Positions 24,609 to 32,955 of a stretch of DNA of 64,000 nucleotides are shown here, piece after piece (within the stretch, counting starts at the first letter, position 1; each line of letters begins with the position of its first letter). A program made the position numbers and the translations under genes. Source of the stretch: Fidelibacterota bacterium (GTDB lineage Bacteria > Fidelibacterota > UBA2242 > JAFGTP01); contig JAFGTP010000040.1 in the NCBI GenBank assembly GCA_016934035.1, positions 124,001-188,000 of the forward strand. The letters run 5' to 3'. Below the pieces are notes generated by a model that was given only the letters and a program-made list of their open reading frames with translations, was not told the DNA's origin and searched no databases.

Positions 24609-25868
24609 TTATCTGATGGGATCGTAATATTTGAACAGGTTACCTTCGTAATTTTTCATGAGGATGTAATCACCTTCACGGCCCTGATAATATTCAGGCA
24701 GCAAGGGTATTTTTCCTCCACCCCCGGGTGTGTCGATGACATAATGAGGAATAGCATAACCACTTGTAAACCCCCTCAGTCCCTTAATAATTTCCAAACC
24801 CTTGGAAATTGGCGTTCGAAAGTGGGCCGAACCGGGAATTGGGTCGCATTGGTAAAGATAATAAGGCCGTATTCTGATTTTTAATAATCGGTGCATTAAT
24901 TCTTTGATCGTTACGACATCATCGTTGACTCCCTGCAGCAACACGGTTTGACTGCCCATCACGATTCCCGCGTCGGCCAGTCGATTGACAGCTTCGACAA
25001 CTTCAGGCGTAATTTCATCCGGATGGGTGCAATGAATGCTCATAAATAGAGGGTGGTATTTTTTTAACATCTTCACGAGACCATTGGTGATCCGCTGAGG
25101 GAGAACCATGGGCACTTTTGTGCCGATTCTGATGATTTCAATATGAGGAATGGCCCGCAGTGAAGAGAGTAGAAATTCAATATGAGTTTCCGGTAAAGTC
25201 AGTGGATCACCGCCTGACACAACAACATCCCTAACCGCTGGATTGTTTCTGATGTATTCAATCGATTTTTCCCAGGCCTTGATGCCAAAATGCTTTTTAT
25301 CCTTAAGAACCATGTGCGAACGGGTACAATAGCGACAATAAGTGGCGCAAAATCCGGTTGATACCATTAATACTCTGTCCGGATAGCGATGAATCAGATT
25401 ATTTACCGGGCACATGGCTTCTTCATGAAGAGGGTCTGATTCTTCCCCTGGTGAAATAAGGAGTTCCCGCATATCAGGAATTACCGTTCTGCTTAGAGCA
25501 GACTTGATGGATTTTCCTGACAGCAAACTGGCATAATATGGGGTAATTCTTAAAGGAAGTTTTCTTGTTTTTGACAGAAAATCAATATCCTCAATACTGC
25601 TGATATCAATAATCTCAGAAAGTTTTTTTATACTGGTATAACTTTTTTGGATTTGCCACCGCCAACTGTTCCACTGTTTGTCTGTTGCATCCGGGAAATA
25701 AGTTTCTCTGAATTTTTGAGTGTCTGGGCTAACAATTTTAAAGTCTGAATTTGGGATTTCTGTTCTGCTAAAGGGTTTTTCTTCAGTGCTGGCTGTTTCC
25801 AACACGGCTTCTTCTAATGAAAGGTCCTTTTGTAAAGGAGGCTCTGAATTCTGATCTGGATTGTTCAT
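24609..25868 (-). CDS. kamA: KamA family radical SAM aminomutase (lysine 2,3-aminomutase-like)
   Basis: A 419-residue radical SAM/PLP enzyme. The iron-sulfur motif CATYCRYC gives Cys174, Cys178 and Cys181. VSGGDPL is the SAM-binding GGE-type motif. The PLP lysine lies in PGGGGK near the C-terminus. The Asp pair that holds the lysine side chain in the clostridial enzyme appears conserved (YLYQCD and VIDTPGGGG), which favours L-lysine to beta-lysine over the glutamate enzyme, where these positions are Lys and Asn. The first ~40 residues are low-complexity. It heads a five-gene operon. A TTGACA at 25928-25933 has no convincing -10. Confidence 0.92.
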   Translation of the reverse strand: MNNPDQNSEPPLQKDLSLEEAVLETASTEEKPFSRTEIPNSDFKIVSPDTQKFRETYFPDATDKQWNSWRWQIQKSYTSIKKLSEIIDISSIEDIDFLSKTRKLPLRITPYYASLLSGKSIKSALSRTVIPDMRELLISPGEESDPLHEEAMCPVNNLIHRYPDRVLMVSTGFCATYCRYCTRSHMVLKDKKHFGIKAWEKSIEYIRNNPAVRDVVVSGGDPLTLPETHIEFLLSSLRAIPHIEIIRIGTKVPMVLPQRITNGLVKMLKKYHPLFMSIHCTHPDEITPEVVEAVNRLADAGIVMGSQTVLLQGVNDDVVTIKELMHRLLKIRIRPYYLYQCDPIPGSAHFRTPISKGLEIIKGLRGFTSGYAIPHYVIDTPGGGGKIPLLPEYYQGREGDYILMKNYEGNLFKYYDPIR

Positions 25869-26384
25869 TATTGAATTATACTTCTTTCTACTTTTTTTAA
25901 TCTGAATGTTTGTTGTAAATAATTGAATGTCAACTCATTTCGAATGTTAAATTTTTGAAATGAATTATGCTGAAATTTACTGTTGGCAAATTTAAAATCA
26001 AGGGATAAAAATATAAAATTTTTGGTCCAAATCAGGTTGAAAATCAGTTGAAAAAGCTGTGGGAGTATTATTGTTTTTTTGAAACAAAATATTGTGCTAA
26101 TTGCCAATTAATCAGCGCAATATAAGAATTGACCATTTCCGGAATATTGGCCTGATATGAGTCTATCGGTGGCCGCTGTTCACCCACTGAATTTTCCAGG
26201 ACCCGGGACGGTCTTCAGCCGGCAGATATACTGTGCTAGTATTTTCAAGATTTTGGAAAATATTTTCGAAGACACAGCCAGTGAATGATTGCAAACCAAA
26301 ATAATTTTAAAGAAGGGGAACATACCTGAATTCAAGGCTTTATTCCCTGCTGTTGATTTTTGGCTCAATGTGGGAAGGGCCCAT
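25869..26384. other. Intergenic region, about 515 bp
   Basis: AT-rich sequence with no supported gene. The 79-aa and 91-aa frames listed here have no ribosome site or protein-like composition. A 7-bp TATTTTC/GAAAATA inverted repeat near 26241-26263 might be a weak terminator for the outer membrane protein gene that reads into this region. The kamA promoter should lie at the left end. Confidence 0.5.
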
Positions 26385-26972
26385 TTAAAACCGGTACCCA
26401 ATCCTGATTCCGGGTTCAAGTCCCCAGGGTGCCTGTTCCACCTCATCAAGCCCAATTTTTATTTTCCGGTTTGTCAAGGGGACCAGAATATTGATGCCTG
26501 GATTGATTGTCAATTTTTTCTTTAAAACCCATGTGTATCCAAAGGGTACACCGACAAAAAAGCTATTGAAGTTTCCTCTCTGGGCGTTGGCCGAGGTTAC
26601 AACATCATCCCGGGTATATAACATCAAAAAACCAGTGCTCCATTTTTTCAAATCTCTGTGGGAATAAATTTCAAACCGATATCCCAATGCATTCAGTTCA
26701 TCTTCCTGGAACGATTCATCGGTAAGATGCCTGTCATTGATTTCAATATGGGCCAGTACCAGAGAATGTTTCGTGCGCCCGTGGCCCAGAGAACCGCTCA
26801 GGTTGACACTGTTCCATGCCCCGATTCTGGGGGCCATTAAGTCATACTCAATTCCCCATTGGCAATGACTTTCAGCCTCATTCTGGGCCTGAAGGACCGG
26901 CGAAAAAATAATGATGAGGCTTAGGAAATAAAAGTGGGGGATGATTGAACTAATGATTTTTTTAAATTTCAT
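26385..26972 (-). CDS. Probable outer membrane beta-barrel protein
   Basis: I start this at ATG 26972, after AAAGGA, giving a 195-residue protein with a signal peptide (about residues 1-28, ending VLQAQ). The ORF-track start 27 codons earlier adds a basic stretch overlapping the MBL gene. The mature part alternates polar and aromatic residues, as in barrel strands, and the chain ends GIRIGYRF, with the terminal Phe recognised by the Bam machinery. There is no motif for a specific function. Confidence 0.7.
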   Translation of the reverse strand: MKFKKIISSIIPHFYFLSLIIIFSPVLQAQNEAESHCQWGIEYDLMAPRIGAWNSVNLSGSLGHGRTKHSLVLAHIEINDRHLTDESFQEDELNALGYRFEIYSHRDLKKWSTGFLMLYTRDDVVTSANAQRGNFNSFFVGVPFGYTWVLKKKLTINPGINILVPLTNRKIKIGLDEVEQAPWGLEPGIRIGYRF

Positions 26973-27049
26973 ACATATCCTTTTATTTAAATGGGTTTTA
27001 CGGCCGGTTTTCGTGTATTTTAATTGAGACCGTAATGTTTTTTTTATTG

Positions 27050-27805
27050 TCATATTTTGTAAGTCAGGGATGGCTGGTTTTTTTCCTGTGATTGGTTATA
27101 TTTTTGAGCATACCTGCCATATTCCTTCTGCAAAAGGTTCCGGGTAATTTCCTTTCCATGGCCGGGCATAAACCATTGACAGTGTGTCTTGAGTAAATCC
27201 TTCCAACTGGCGATCAATTGCTGCTGGTCATCGGCAAAGGGTGGAAAGATTGAGTTTTTGAGGATACCGAACATGGTATCTCCGACAATGGCAATTTCGT
27301 CGTCCACGATGATACTGATGGAATCGCATGAATGACCGACAGTCCGAAGGATTTGTACCTTGCTGTAAAGGTTGTATAAATCGGGATGGTCCTGTATCAA
27401 TATATCCGGTTCAAAGGGTTCATATCCCAATTTTCTGGCGCCGATCCATTGCCCCAGTCTGGCAATCCCTTTGGTGATCCAAAAGGTTCCGTCAGGTAAG
27501 CGTGTGTAGCCGGTTTTGACCGCATCCCGGGCCGCACCTGAAACCAGGATTCTGCAATGACTTATTTCTTTGATCCTCCTGGCAGACTGGCAATGGTCAA
27601 AATGGGTATGGGTCAAGATCAGGCCGGAAAGGTTTTCCGGCGAGAGGCCCAGCCTGTGAATATTTCTGATTAACTTTCCAAAGGCTGATTTTGTACCGGT
27701 ATCCACGAGAAAATTGGCATTATCCAACTGGACCAGGTAGGCGTTGCTCCTTCCGGACAGCACTCGGCTTATTTTGCAACCATGTTTTGTTTTCCATTTT
27801 TTCAT
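27050..27805 (-). CDS. Metallo-beta-lactamase-fold hydrolase
   Basis: A 251-residue MBL-fold protein. The metal ligands are all visible: LTHTHFDHCQSA (HxHxDH, about residues 64-75), the second His in TVGHSCDSIS, the bridging Asp in VGDTMFG, and the last His in MPGHGKEI. There is no signal peptide, so it is cytoplasmic. The overall plan fits glyoxalase II-like or quorum-lactonase-like thioester and ester hydrolases. The substrate cannot be told from sequence. It lies on the same strand as the adjoining membrane protein genes, 222 bp after the previous one. Confidence 0.85.
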   Translation of the reverse strand: MKKWKTKHGCKISRVLSGRSNAYLVQLDNANFLVDTGTKSAFGKLIRNIHRLGLSPENLSGLILTHTHFDHCQSARRIKEISHCRILVSGAARDAVKTGYTRLPDGTFWITKGIARLGQWIGARKLGYEPFEPDILIQDHPDLYNLYSKVQILRTVGHSCDSISIIVDDEIAIVGDTMFGILKNSIFPPFADDQQQLIASWKDLLKTHCQWFMPGHGKEITRNLLQKEYGRYAQKYNQSQEKNQPSLTYKI

Positions 27806-28027
27806 CTGTTTGCAAGAATCTTTCTTTTTTATCGGCCGCCTGATCCAATATCATCGGCATAGGTAAGTTTCGGCCTAAATTTAAGCAATATGATCCTGAT
27901 TATTTTGATCTATATCATCCCAGGCGGGTTTGGTATATTAAATTCAAAGTTTTGGACATTGGACAAATGGAATCCAGTGCGTAAAATCCGGTTAATACAA
28001 AAGAAGATACCAAGTTCTCCTTTGGAC

Positions 28028-28408
28028 CTAGTTGAGTGCGATAATTATACTGGTTATTAATTGAATACCTGCCACCGGGGCCCAGATTCGTTCTATTTTA
28101 CTGGGGGTTATGGCATTCATTACAGTACCAAGGCCGAAGAAGGCCACCACAAACCAGACTGCAATTTTGGAAAAGGGCATCATGGACGGCGCGACCAGTC
28201 CGGCTCGGGATAAAACAATGCCGGTGATCAACAGCAGAACCAGAATGTTAGCAATAGCGACAACCCTCATTTTGGGAGGGTACCTGCCCGGAAATTTTCC
28301 TCCCATAGAAGCAGCTCCCCAGGGAAGACCTGCCACCAGACAGGCCTGAAAAAGCATCACAATTCCTGATAAAAAAGTAAAAATAATAATTGACAGGGTT
28401 ACGATCAT
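28028..28408 (-). CDS. Small four-helix membrane protein
   Basis: A 126-residue protein with four membrane helices (about 3-24, 48-67, 78-98 and 107-125). The loop GLPWGAASMGGKFPGRYPPKMR between helices 1 and 2 resembles a widespread unnamed family of tiny inner membrane proteins. GAGGAA precedes the ATG. No function is known to me. Confidence 0.7.
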   Translation of the reverse strand: MIVTLSIIIFTFLSGIVMLFQACLVAGLPWGAASMGGKFPGRYPPKMRVVAIANILVLLLITGIVLSRAGLVAPSMMPFSKIAVWFVVAFFGLGTVMNAITPSKIERIWAPVAGIQLITSIIIALN

Positions 28409-28495
28409 TTTTTTTCCTCGGTTGAAGGGTTCAATATTTCAACAGATCAAATTGCCGGCAGGTGAATTCCTTTCGGTTTTCAAAGTTTTTATCCT

Positions 28496-29533
28496 TTATT
28501 TCAATAGTTGAATCGCATATTCCAACTGCCGGTCCCTCTTTTTTTTAATATCATTTTCTGTTTGGGGAACTCTGATATCGGGCAGAATGCCATTCCACTC
28601 AAAGGGCACTCCGTCATATCGTTCGATATAACCCGATGGAACAGATATCCTTTTCCCGCTTGGTAACTCAAACTCCGGTAAGGTTTCCGGTGAATGGTTC
28701 GCCGAAATGCCGCCACCGCCGCCTGTTGTATCCCCGAGAATGGTCACCTGGGGAATTTGCTTGAGCAGTTCGGTTGTCAGTTCTCCGGCGCTGAAAGTGG
28801 ACCCGTTGACTAAAACAACGACAGGGTTTGTGTAGGTAAAAGGTCCCCGGGGCTCAATGGGAGTCAAATCCAGCAAAGCGCCTAAGGAATAGAATTTTGG
28901 CCATTCCAGAGGTGAACTGATAAAACGGGAGACCACCGTTTCAACATTCTGAAGGTTTCCTCCTCTTTTTTGCCGAATATCAATAATCAGCCCCTGAGTA
29001 TCTTTTAAAAAATCCAGTACATGGGCAAATTCACGAACCAGATAGTCGTCATGAAAATTCGATAAAAAGACATATCCGATATTTTCGGGCAATATCTGAT
29101 ATTCCGCGCTTGTGCTTGCTGTCAGCAGGAGTTCTTTGGTAAAATATCTTCGGACTACAAAGGGACTGTAGGCGTGCCTGTCTTTAAAGTGCCTCCGGGG
29201 ATAAAAGGGGTAAACTTCACTGCCTCCGGGTGTCCGGTAATAGACATGCCCGTCTTTCAGTTCAGCCAATAAATCGCCAAGCACCCAATAAAATTCATCA
29301 CCCTCAGCAGCTGCGACCCGGCCCTGGTAAAGAGTATAAAGCGAATCCCAGTCAATTTTTTTTAAGGCGAAAAAAGGATAGGTCTGATTTACCCGGACCC
29401 AGGTTGCTTCAAAATCTTCCATATTTTCATGGGAACCCGGCGTCTGGACCCAAAAATCACTGCATTGCCATAAGATTGAACTGAAAAGCAGGATACACAG
29501 ATAATTTTTTATTGTTTTCATGTGCATTTTCAT
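28496..29533 (-). CDS. S41 family peptidase, probable lipoprotein
   Basis: A 345-residue tail-specific protease-like protein. The N-terminal signal ends SSILWQC, a possible lipobox. DGHVYY and the core PVVVLVNGSTFSAGE carry the catalytic Ser248, and GDTTGGGGG follows. No PDZ domain is seen, so it is a small TSPc-type enzyme acting in the periplasm or at the outer membrane. Three near ATGs (29533, 29527 and 29521) are possible starts. It begins 2 bp after the stop of the upstream barrel protein, so the two are co-translated. Confidence 0.87.
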   Translation of the reverse strand: MKMHMKTIKNYLCILLFSSILWQCSDFWVQTPGSHENMEDFEATWVRVNQTYPFFALKKIDWDSLYTLYQGRVAAAEGDEFYWVLGDLLAELKDGHVYYRTPGGSEVYPFYPRRHFKDRHAYSPFVVRRYFTKELLLTASTSAEYQILPENIGYVFLSNFHDDYLVREFAHVLDFLKDTQGLIIDIRQKRGGNLQNVETVVSRFISSPLEWPKFYSLGALLDLTPIEPRGPFTYTNPVVVLVNGSTFSAGELTTELLKQIPQVTILGDTTGGGGGISANHSPETLPEFELPSGKRISVPSGYIERYDGVPFEWNGILPDIRVPQTENDIKKKRDRQLEYAIQLLK

Positions 29534-29535
29534 AT

Positions 29536-30318
29536 TTAAAAGTGGAAGGATAATTCAATCACCAGATTATCGCTGGCAGAAATGAGCGGATCCCAGGTAC
29601 TGATTCTGAATAATTCAAAACTGTAACCGGCTTTCAGTGACAGGTGGTCCAACAGATGCTGTCGCAGGCCGATATTCAATGAGGAATTTAAGCCGGACAG
29701 AGGGGTCAGCAGTTTTGCCGGCGATTGACTATCTTCTTCACTGTCAACCATGCGAAAACACAAAGAGAGCCCCGACAATCGCACCGAGGTCTCAACGATT
29801 GATTTTGGACCCAGGCGGACCCTGCCGGTTATGTCAATTCCCATGGAAAACAAAAAGGCATAGGATTGGGCATAATCAAAGCCGGCAACGGCAATATTCG
29901 GGTCGTTGTAAAAAAAGAACAGTTCAGCCGTAGGCCCTAGGAACAGATTCAGGCTGCGATGGAAAAGTTTTCGTTCATGAAGGGGGTAAAGAAATCCCTG
30001 ATTCAGAGTAAACTGCGTGATGTTGGACGATACATGATGATTGTTGATGGCCTTTGAATTTCTGTATTCCAAATCAAATCGGTATAAAACCTTTGGGTGC
30101 TGACTGGCCCATCCCACAGTGAAACAGGGCATTCTTCCAGTGTATTTTTCATCGGAAATGTAATTGTCCGCAAGAGAATAATCACCCCATCCGCAGGCAA
30201 ACGCAATGGCCCTGGTGCCAAAAGTCGGCTCCAGGGCAGGTGCCTGACCGAGACAATGAGTGCCTGACATCAGGAGCGTTGTCCAAAGGGTTATTAATAT
30301 TTTTGTCTGTTTTTTCAT
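29536..30318 (-). CDS. Putative outer membrane protein
   Basis: A 260-residue secreted protein. The signal peptide (about 1-25) ends THCLGQA. The mature chain is rich in amphipathic beta strands and aromatic residues and ends VIELSFHF with a terminal Phe, the usual sign of a beta-barrel. No specific family is recognised. It leads the S41 peptidase gene by 2 bp, which suggests the two act at the same membrane. Confidence 0.7.
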   Translation of the reverse strand: MKKQTKILITLWTTLLMSGTHCLGQAPALEPTFGTRAIAFACGWGDYSLADNYISDEKYTGRMPCFTVGWASQHPKVLYRFDLEYRNSKAINNHHVSSNITQFTLNQGFLYPLHERKLFHRSLNLFLGPTAELFFFYNDPNIAVAGFDYAQSYAFLFSMGIDITGRVRLGPKSIVETSVRLSGLSLCFRMVDSEEDSQSPAKLLTPLSGLNSSLNIGLRQHLLDHLSLKAGYSFELFRISTWDPLISASDNLVIELSFHF

Positions 30319-30553
30319 AATGGTACGTCTCTATATAGGTTGGAATACCAACGATTGGCGGTCTATTGGTTTCGATTTTGTCTTTTTGCTTTTCATTTTA
30401 TAATTTGGCAGTAAGATATTTCCAATAGTTACAAAATTTGTGTTGTCGACCTGGTTGCCAAGCTCAGCGACAGTATCCAGAAATTAACCACCACCTGGTA
30501 TTTTAATCATCCATAAGGACTCTCGATGAACTTTTAACAGCCGGCTGTTGTTT

Positions 30554-31876
30554 TTATTCCTTCGTAAAGGTGAATTGTCCGCCACCTTGTTTCAATATCA
30601 TGGTTTTATCGGCCGGATTAAATTCTAATACAATTCCTGCCTGGTCGAATGTGAATTGGTCTTTTTCGGTTGCTTCAAGGGTAAATGAGGATTGGCCTGT
30701 GGCCTGTGCCAACAGCTTGTCTCCTGCTTTGGTAATGGTCATTTTCAAAGCAATTTGCTCAGAAGCATAAACGCCTAAATATTTGTCTAAATCTTCCGGG
30801 TTCAAATTCAATGTTGTGAAAGATGGAATTTCCCAGGGCTTGTCATAAACAGCACTTAGAACAGCAATGGAAATATTATTATTATTGTAGTTTGTACCGT
30901 TTGAAATTAAAGCATAGGAAATTTTATCGTCCGGAAAATGAGAATATACGGAACTAAAACCATCAATCCCGCCTGTGTGTCCGTAGCTGGTCCAATTGTA
31001 GAAAGGAAATTGAAACAAACCCATTCCAAAACCATCTTTTGTGGTTTTCATGATCTCAAGACTTTCAGGTTTTAACAGTTTCCCACCAAACAGAGCATCG
31101 GCAAATTTTGTCAAGTCTGTTGCCGTGGAAATAATTCCGCCGGCACCTAATGGAATAGAGAAGTCTGTTTCGCTTTCTAATTTCCAGGTCCCTGCAAAGG
31201 TATAAGATTTACATTCGTTTTTAGCGGTATTGATTTTTCCGAAAACATCCGTGCTTGTCAATCCGAGAGGGTGAACAATGGACTCTCGTAACAGGTCAGC
31301 ATAGGATTTTGCATAAATCTTTTCCAGAATGTAAGTCAACAGCACAAAATTTGAGTTGCTGTATTCTGCTTTGCGATCTGGCTTAAAATCGCTGCCCCCT
31401 TTGGCAATAATCTCCACCATTTCATTTTCTGTTTTCGGCTGTGTGTTCCAGGTCAGATAGTCCTTGTCGTTCGTGAAATTGTGAATTCCGCTGCGATGGC
31501 CCAGTAAATGTTTTATCCTTATTTTATTGGCATTTTTGATGGCCGGAAACCAGTGATCAATCGTTTGGTTTAAATCTAATTTTTGTTCTTCAACGGCTTT
31601 TAAAATCAAAACCGTCGTGAAGGACTTGGTAATGGAACCAATTCTGTATTTGGAGTTCTCATTAGCTTTGATATTGTTCTCAAGGTCGGAAAAACCTACA
31701 GTTTGGGTATAAATGATTTGTCCGTTTTTGGAGACGGCAATACTTCCCATAAATTTGTTGTTTGCTTCCAGCGTCCTGAAATACATGTCCAGTTTTGCTT
31801 TGTCAATATTGGTCTGAGCTGGCCCGATTTGAATTAAGATCAAAACAAGTAATGTTGTGAAAAGGATCTTTTTCAT
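30554..31876 (-). CDS. Class C beta-lactamase-family serine hydrolase
   Basis: I choose ATG 31876 behind AGGAGA, giving 440 residues with a signal peptide (about 1-20). The penicillin-binding/beta-lactamase triad is present: Ser81-x-x-Lys84 in GSITKSF, YSNSN as the YxN motif, and GHTGGIDGF as the HTG-type third motif. A C-terminal lipocalin-like domain of about 90 residues (YLGVYASEQIALKM...FTF) follows, as in many secreted esterase/DD-peptidase relatives in FCB bacteria. Ester, peptide or D-amino acid substrates are all possible; true antibiotic resistance is not implied. Confidence 0.88.
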   Translation of the reverse strand: MKKILFTTLLVLILIQIGPAQTNIDKAKLDMYFRTLEANNKFMGSIAVSKNGQIIYTQTVGFSDLENNIKANENSKYRIGSITKSFTTVLILKAVEEQKLDLNQTIDHWFPAIKNANKIRIKHLLGHRSGIHNFTNDKDYLTWNTQPKTENEMVEIIAKGGSDFKPDRKAEYSNSNFVLLTYILEKIYAKSYADLLRESIVHPLGLTSTDVFGKINTAKNECKSYTFAGTWKLESETDFSIPLGAGGIISTATDLTKFADALFGGKLLKPESLEIMKTTKDGFGMGLFQFPFYNWTSYGHTGGIDGFSSVYSHFPDDKISYALISNGTNYNNNNISIAVLSAVYDKPWEIPSFTTLNLNPEDLDKYLGVYASEQIALKMTITKAGDKLLAQATGQSSFTLEATEKDQFTFDQAGIVLEFNPADKTMILKQGGGQFTFTKE

Positions 31877-31951
31877 TTTTTCGATTCTCCTATTCTTGGC
31901 GTTTCGGCCTGTCATCCGGAAATAGCGCATAATGGTCGACGAGTAAAATTT

Positions 31952-32393
31952 TTAGTAATTTTTTGTTCTGGTATATTTTTTACCAACTAATAATTCATTA
32001 ATGATATTATCAATTTTTAATCCATCAGGATAAGTGTATATAGCTTCTTTCAGTTTTATTTCTCCAAAAATTGGCTCATTCTTTTCCTTTTGATTTATCA
32101 GAATTAATAAATACTCCATTAAAATGATTTTCTTCATCGAAAGAATTCATTGCAATGAAACTATGAATAATTTGATTGATTACAAACCTCCAATCCTTTT
32201 CTTTTTTATGAATAGATTGTAAATCATAATGTTGGTCAAATCGATGTGAGTTTATAAAGTTAACGACAGTATTTTGAGTTTTAAACAACTCCAACTTAAT
32301 TTTTCTATTTAAAAAGTCAGGTGGGATTTTAATTGCTTCATCAAGTTTTCGAATGATACAAGCTCCAATCATTAATGCTTTCTCAACTTTCAC
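31952..32393 (-). pseudogene. Small hypothetical gene split by an apparent frameshift
   Basis: The N-terminal part (32393-32076, GTG start, MKVEKALMIGACIIRKLDEA...) and the C-terminal part (ending at 31952, ...KLKEAIYTYPDGLKID) overlap by 62 bp in different frames. Joining them near 32085-32100, in a run of A and G bases, gives one continuous protein of about 145 residues. I recall similar small uncharacterised proteins, but cannot confirm the family. The AT-rich codon use is unlike the neighbours. Sequencing error and true decay both fit. Confidence 0.45.
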
Positions 32394-32719
32394 AAAAGAA
32401 TGAGGCTGCTTCTTTTTTTAATATCGAAAATTGAAGATAGCTAAGTAACTGTTATATAATTCTTTTTTCCAAAAATAACTTTCGTTTATCATTTTAAATT
32501 ATGCCTAACTTCTTAAAGATGCTATACTGCGTATAAAATATCAAATATCAAAATTTACGGTCTATTAACAATAAAAAAAGAATAAAAATGGCTAAAAATT
32601 AGGTGCGATGGTAATCTGAAGGTCTTGTAAAGGGCCGGAGTGGATGTATAAAAAAAAGCCCTGCTCCCTTAATGCAGCAGGGCAGGGCCGGGTTTGCAAA
32701 AATTCAACGTGTCATGAAT
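32394..32719. other. Intergenic region, about 325 bp
   Basis: AT-rich sequence without a gene. It contains the strong minus-strand terminator at 32650-32683. I see nothing else in it. Confidence 0.6.
32650..32683 (-). terminator. Intrinsic terminator downstream of the M50 gene and GH5 remnant
   Basis: On the minus strand GCCCTGCT, a 10-nt loop, AGCAGGGC, then eight T residues. This is a textbook terminator for the transcript that carries the M50 gene and the GH5 fragment. Confidence 0.85.
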
Positions 32720-32842
32720 TTATTTTTTTGGAATGAGAATATCCATGATCCCATCAATAGGCTCAAGTATTTCTTCATCCACTAACGGAAAATCATTCTT
32801 CCAGTTCCAGTGACAGAAGGTTATATTGTATGGAATATTCAT
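32720..32842 (-). pseudogene. C-terminal remnant of a GH5 endoglucanase
   Basis: A 40-codon frame encodes CHWNWKNDFPLVDEEILEP and then IDGIMDILIPKK before the stop. This matches the last ~31 residues of the intact GH5 protein at 34485-35564 (CHWNWKNDFPMVDEETLKP, IDELMNILIPEK), and the DNA is also visibly alike. The rest of the enzyme is missing. It is a decayed duplicate or the debris of a tandem duplication, now separated from the intact copy by the M50 gene and a small membrane gene. Confidence 0.85.
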
Positions 32843-32955
32843 TTTTTTAAGACAAGGTAGGTTTAATAATTTGATCACATTGATAAGCAAAAAAGCTAAA
32901 TACTAGCCCAAAATTTTTAATTGAATGAGCTCCGAGAATTGTTTTTATTCGATTT

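Noticed and set aside
25928-25933. TTGACA upstream of kamA as a promoter
   Set aside because: At 17-nt spacing the -10 would be AACATT, a 3 of 6 match; the TATAAT nearby is too close to the ATG.
26180-26455. 91-aa minus-strand ORF
   Set aside because: Overlaps the end of the outer membrane protein gene in another frame and lacks a start signal.
30536-30549. AACAGCCGGCTGTT palindrome after the beta-lactamase-like gene
   Set aside because: Only a 5-bp stem, and its T-tract lies on the plus strand, where no gene ends. Not called as a terminator.
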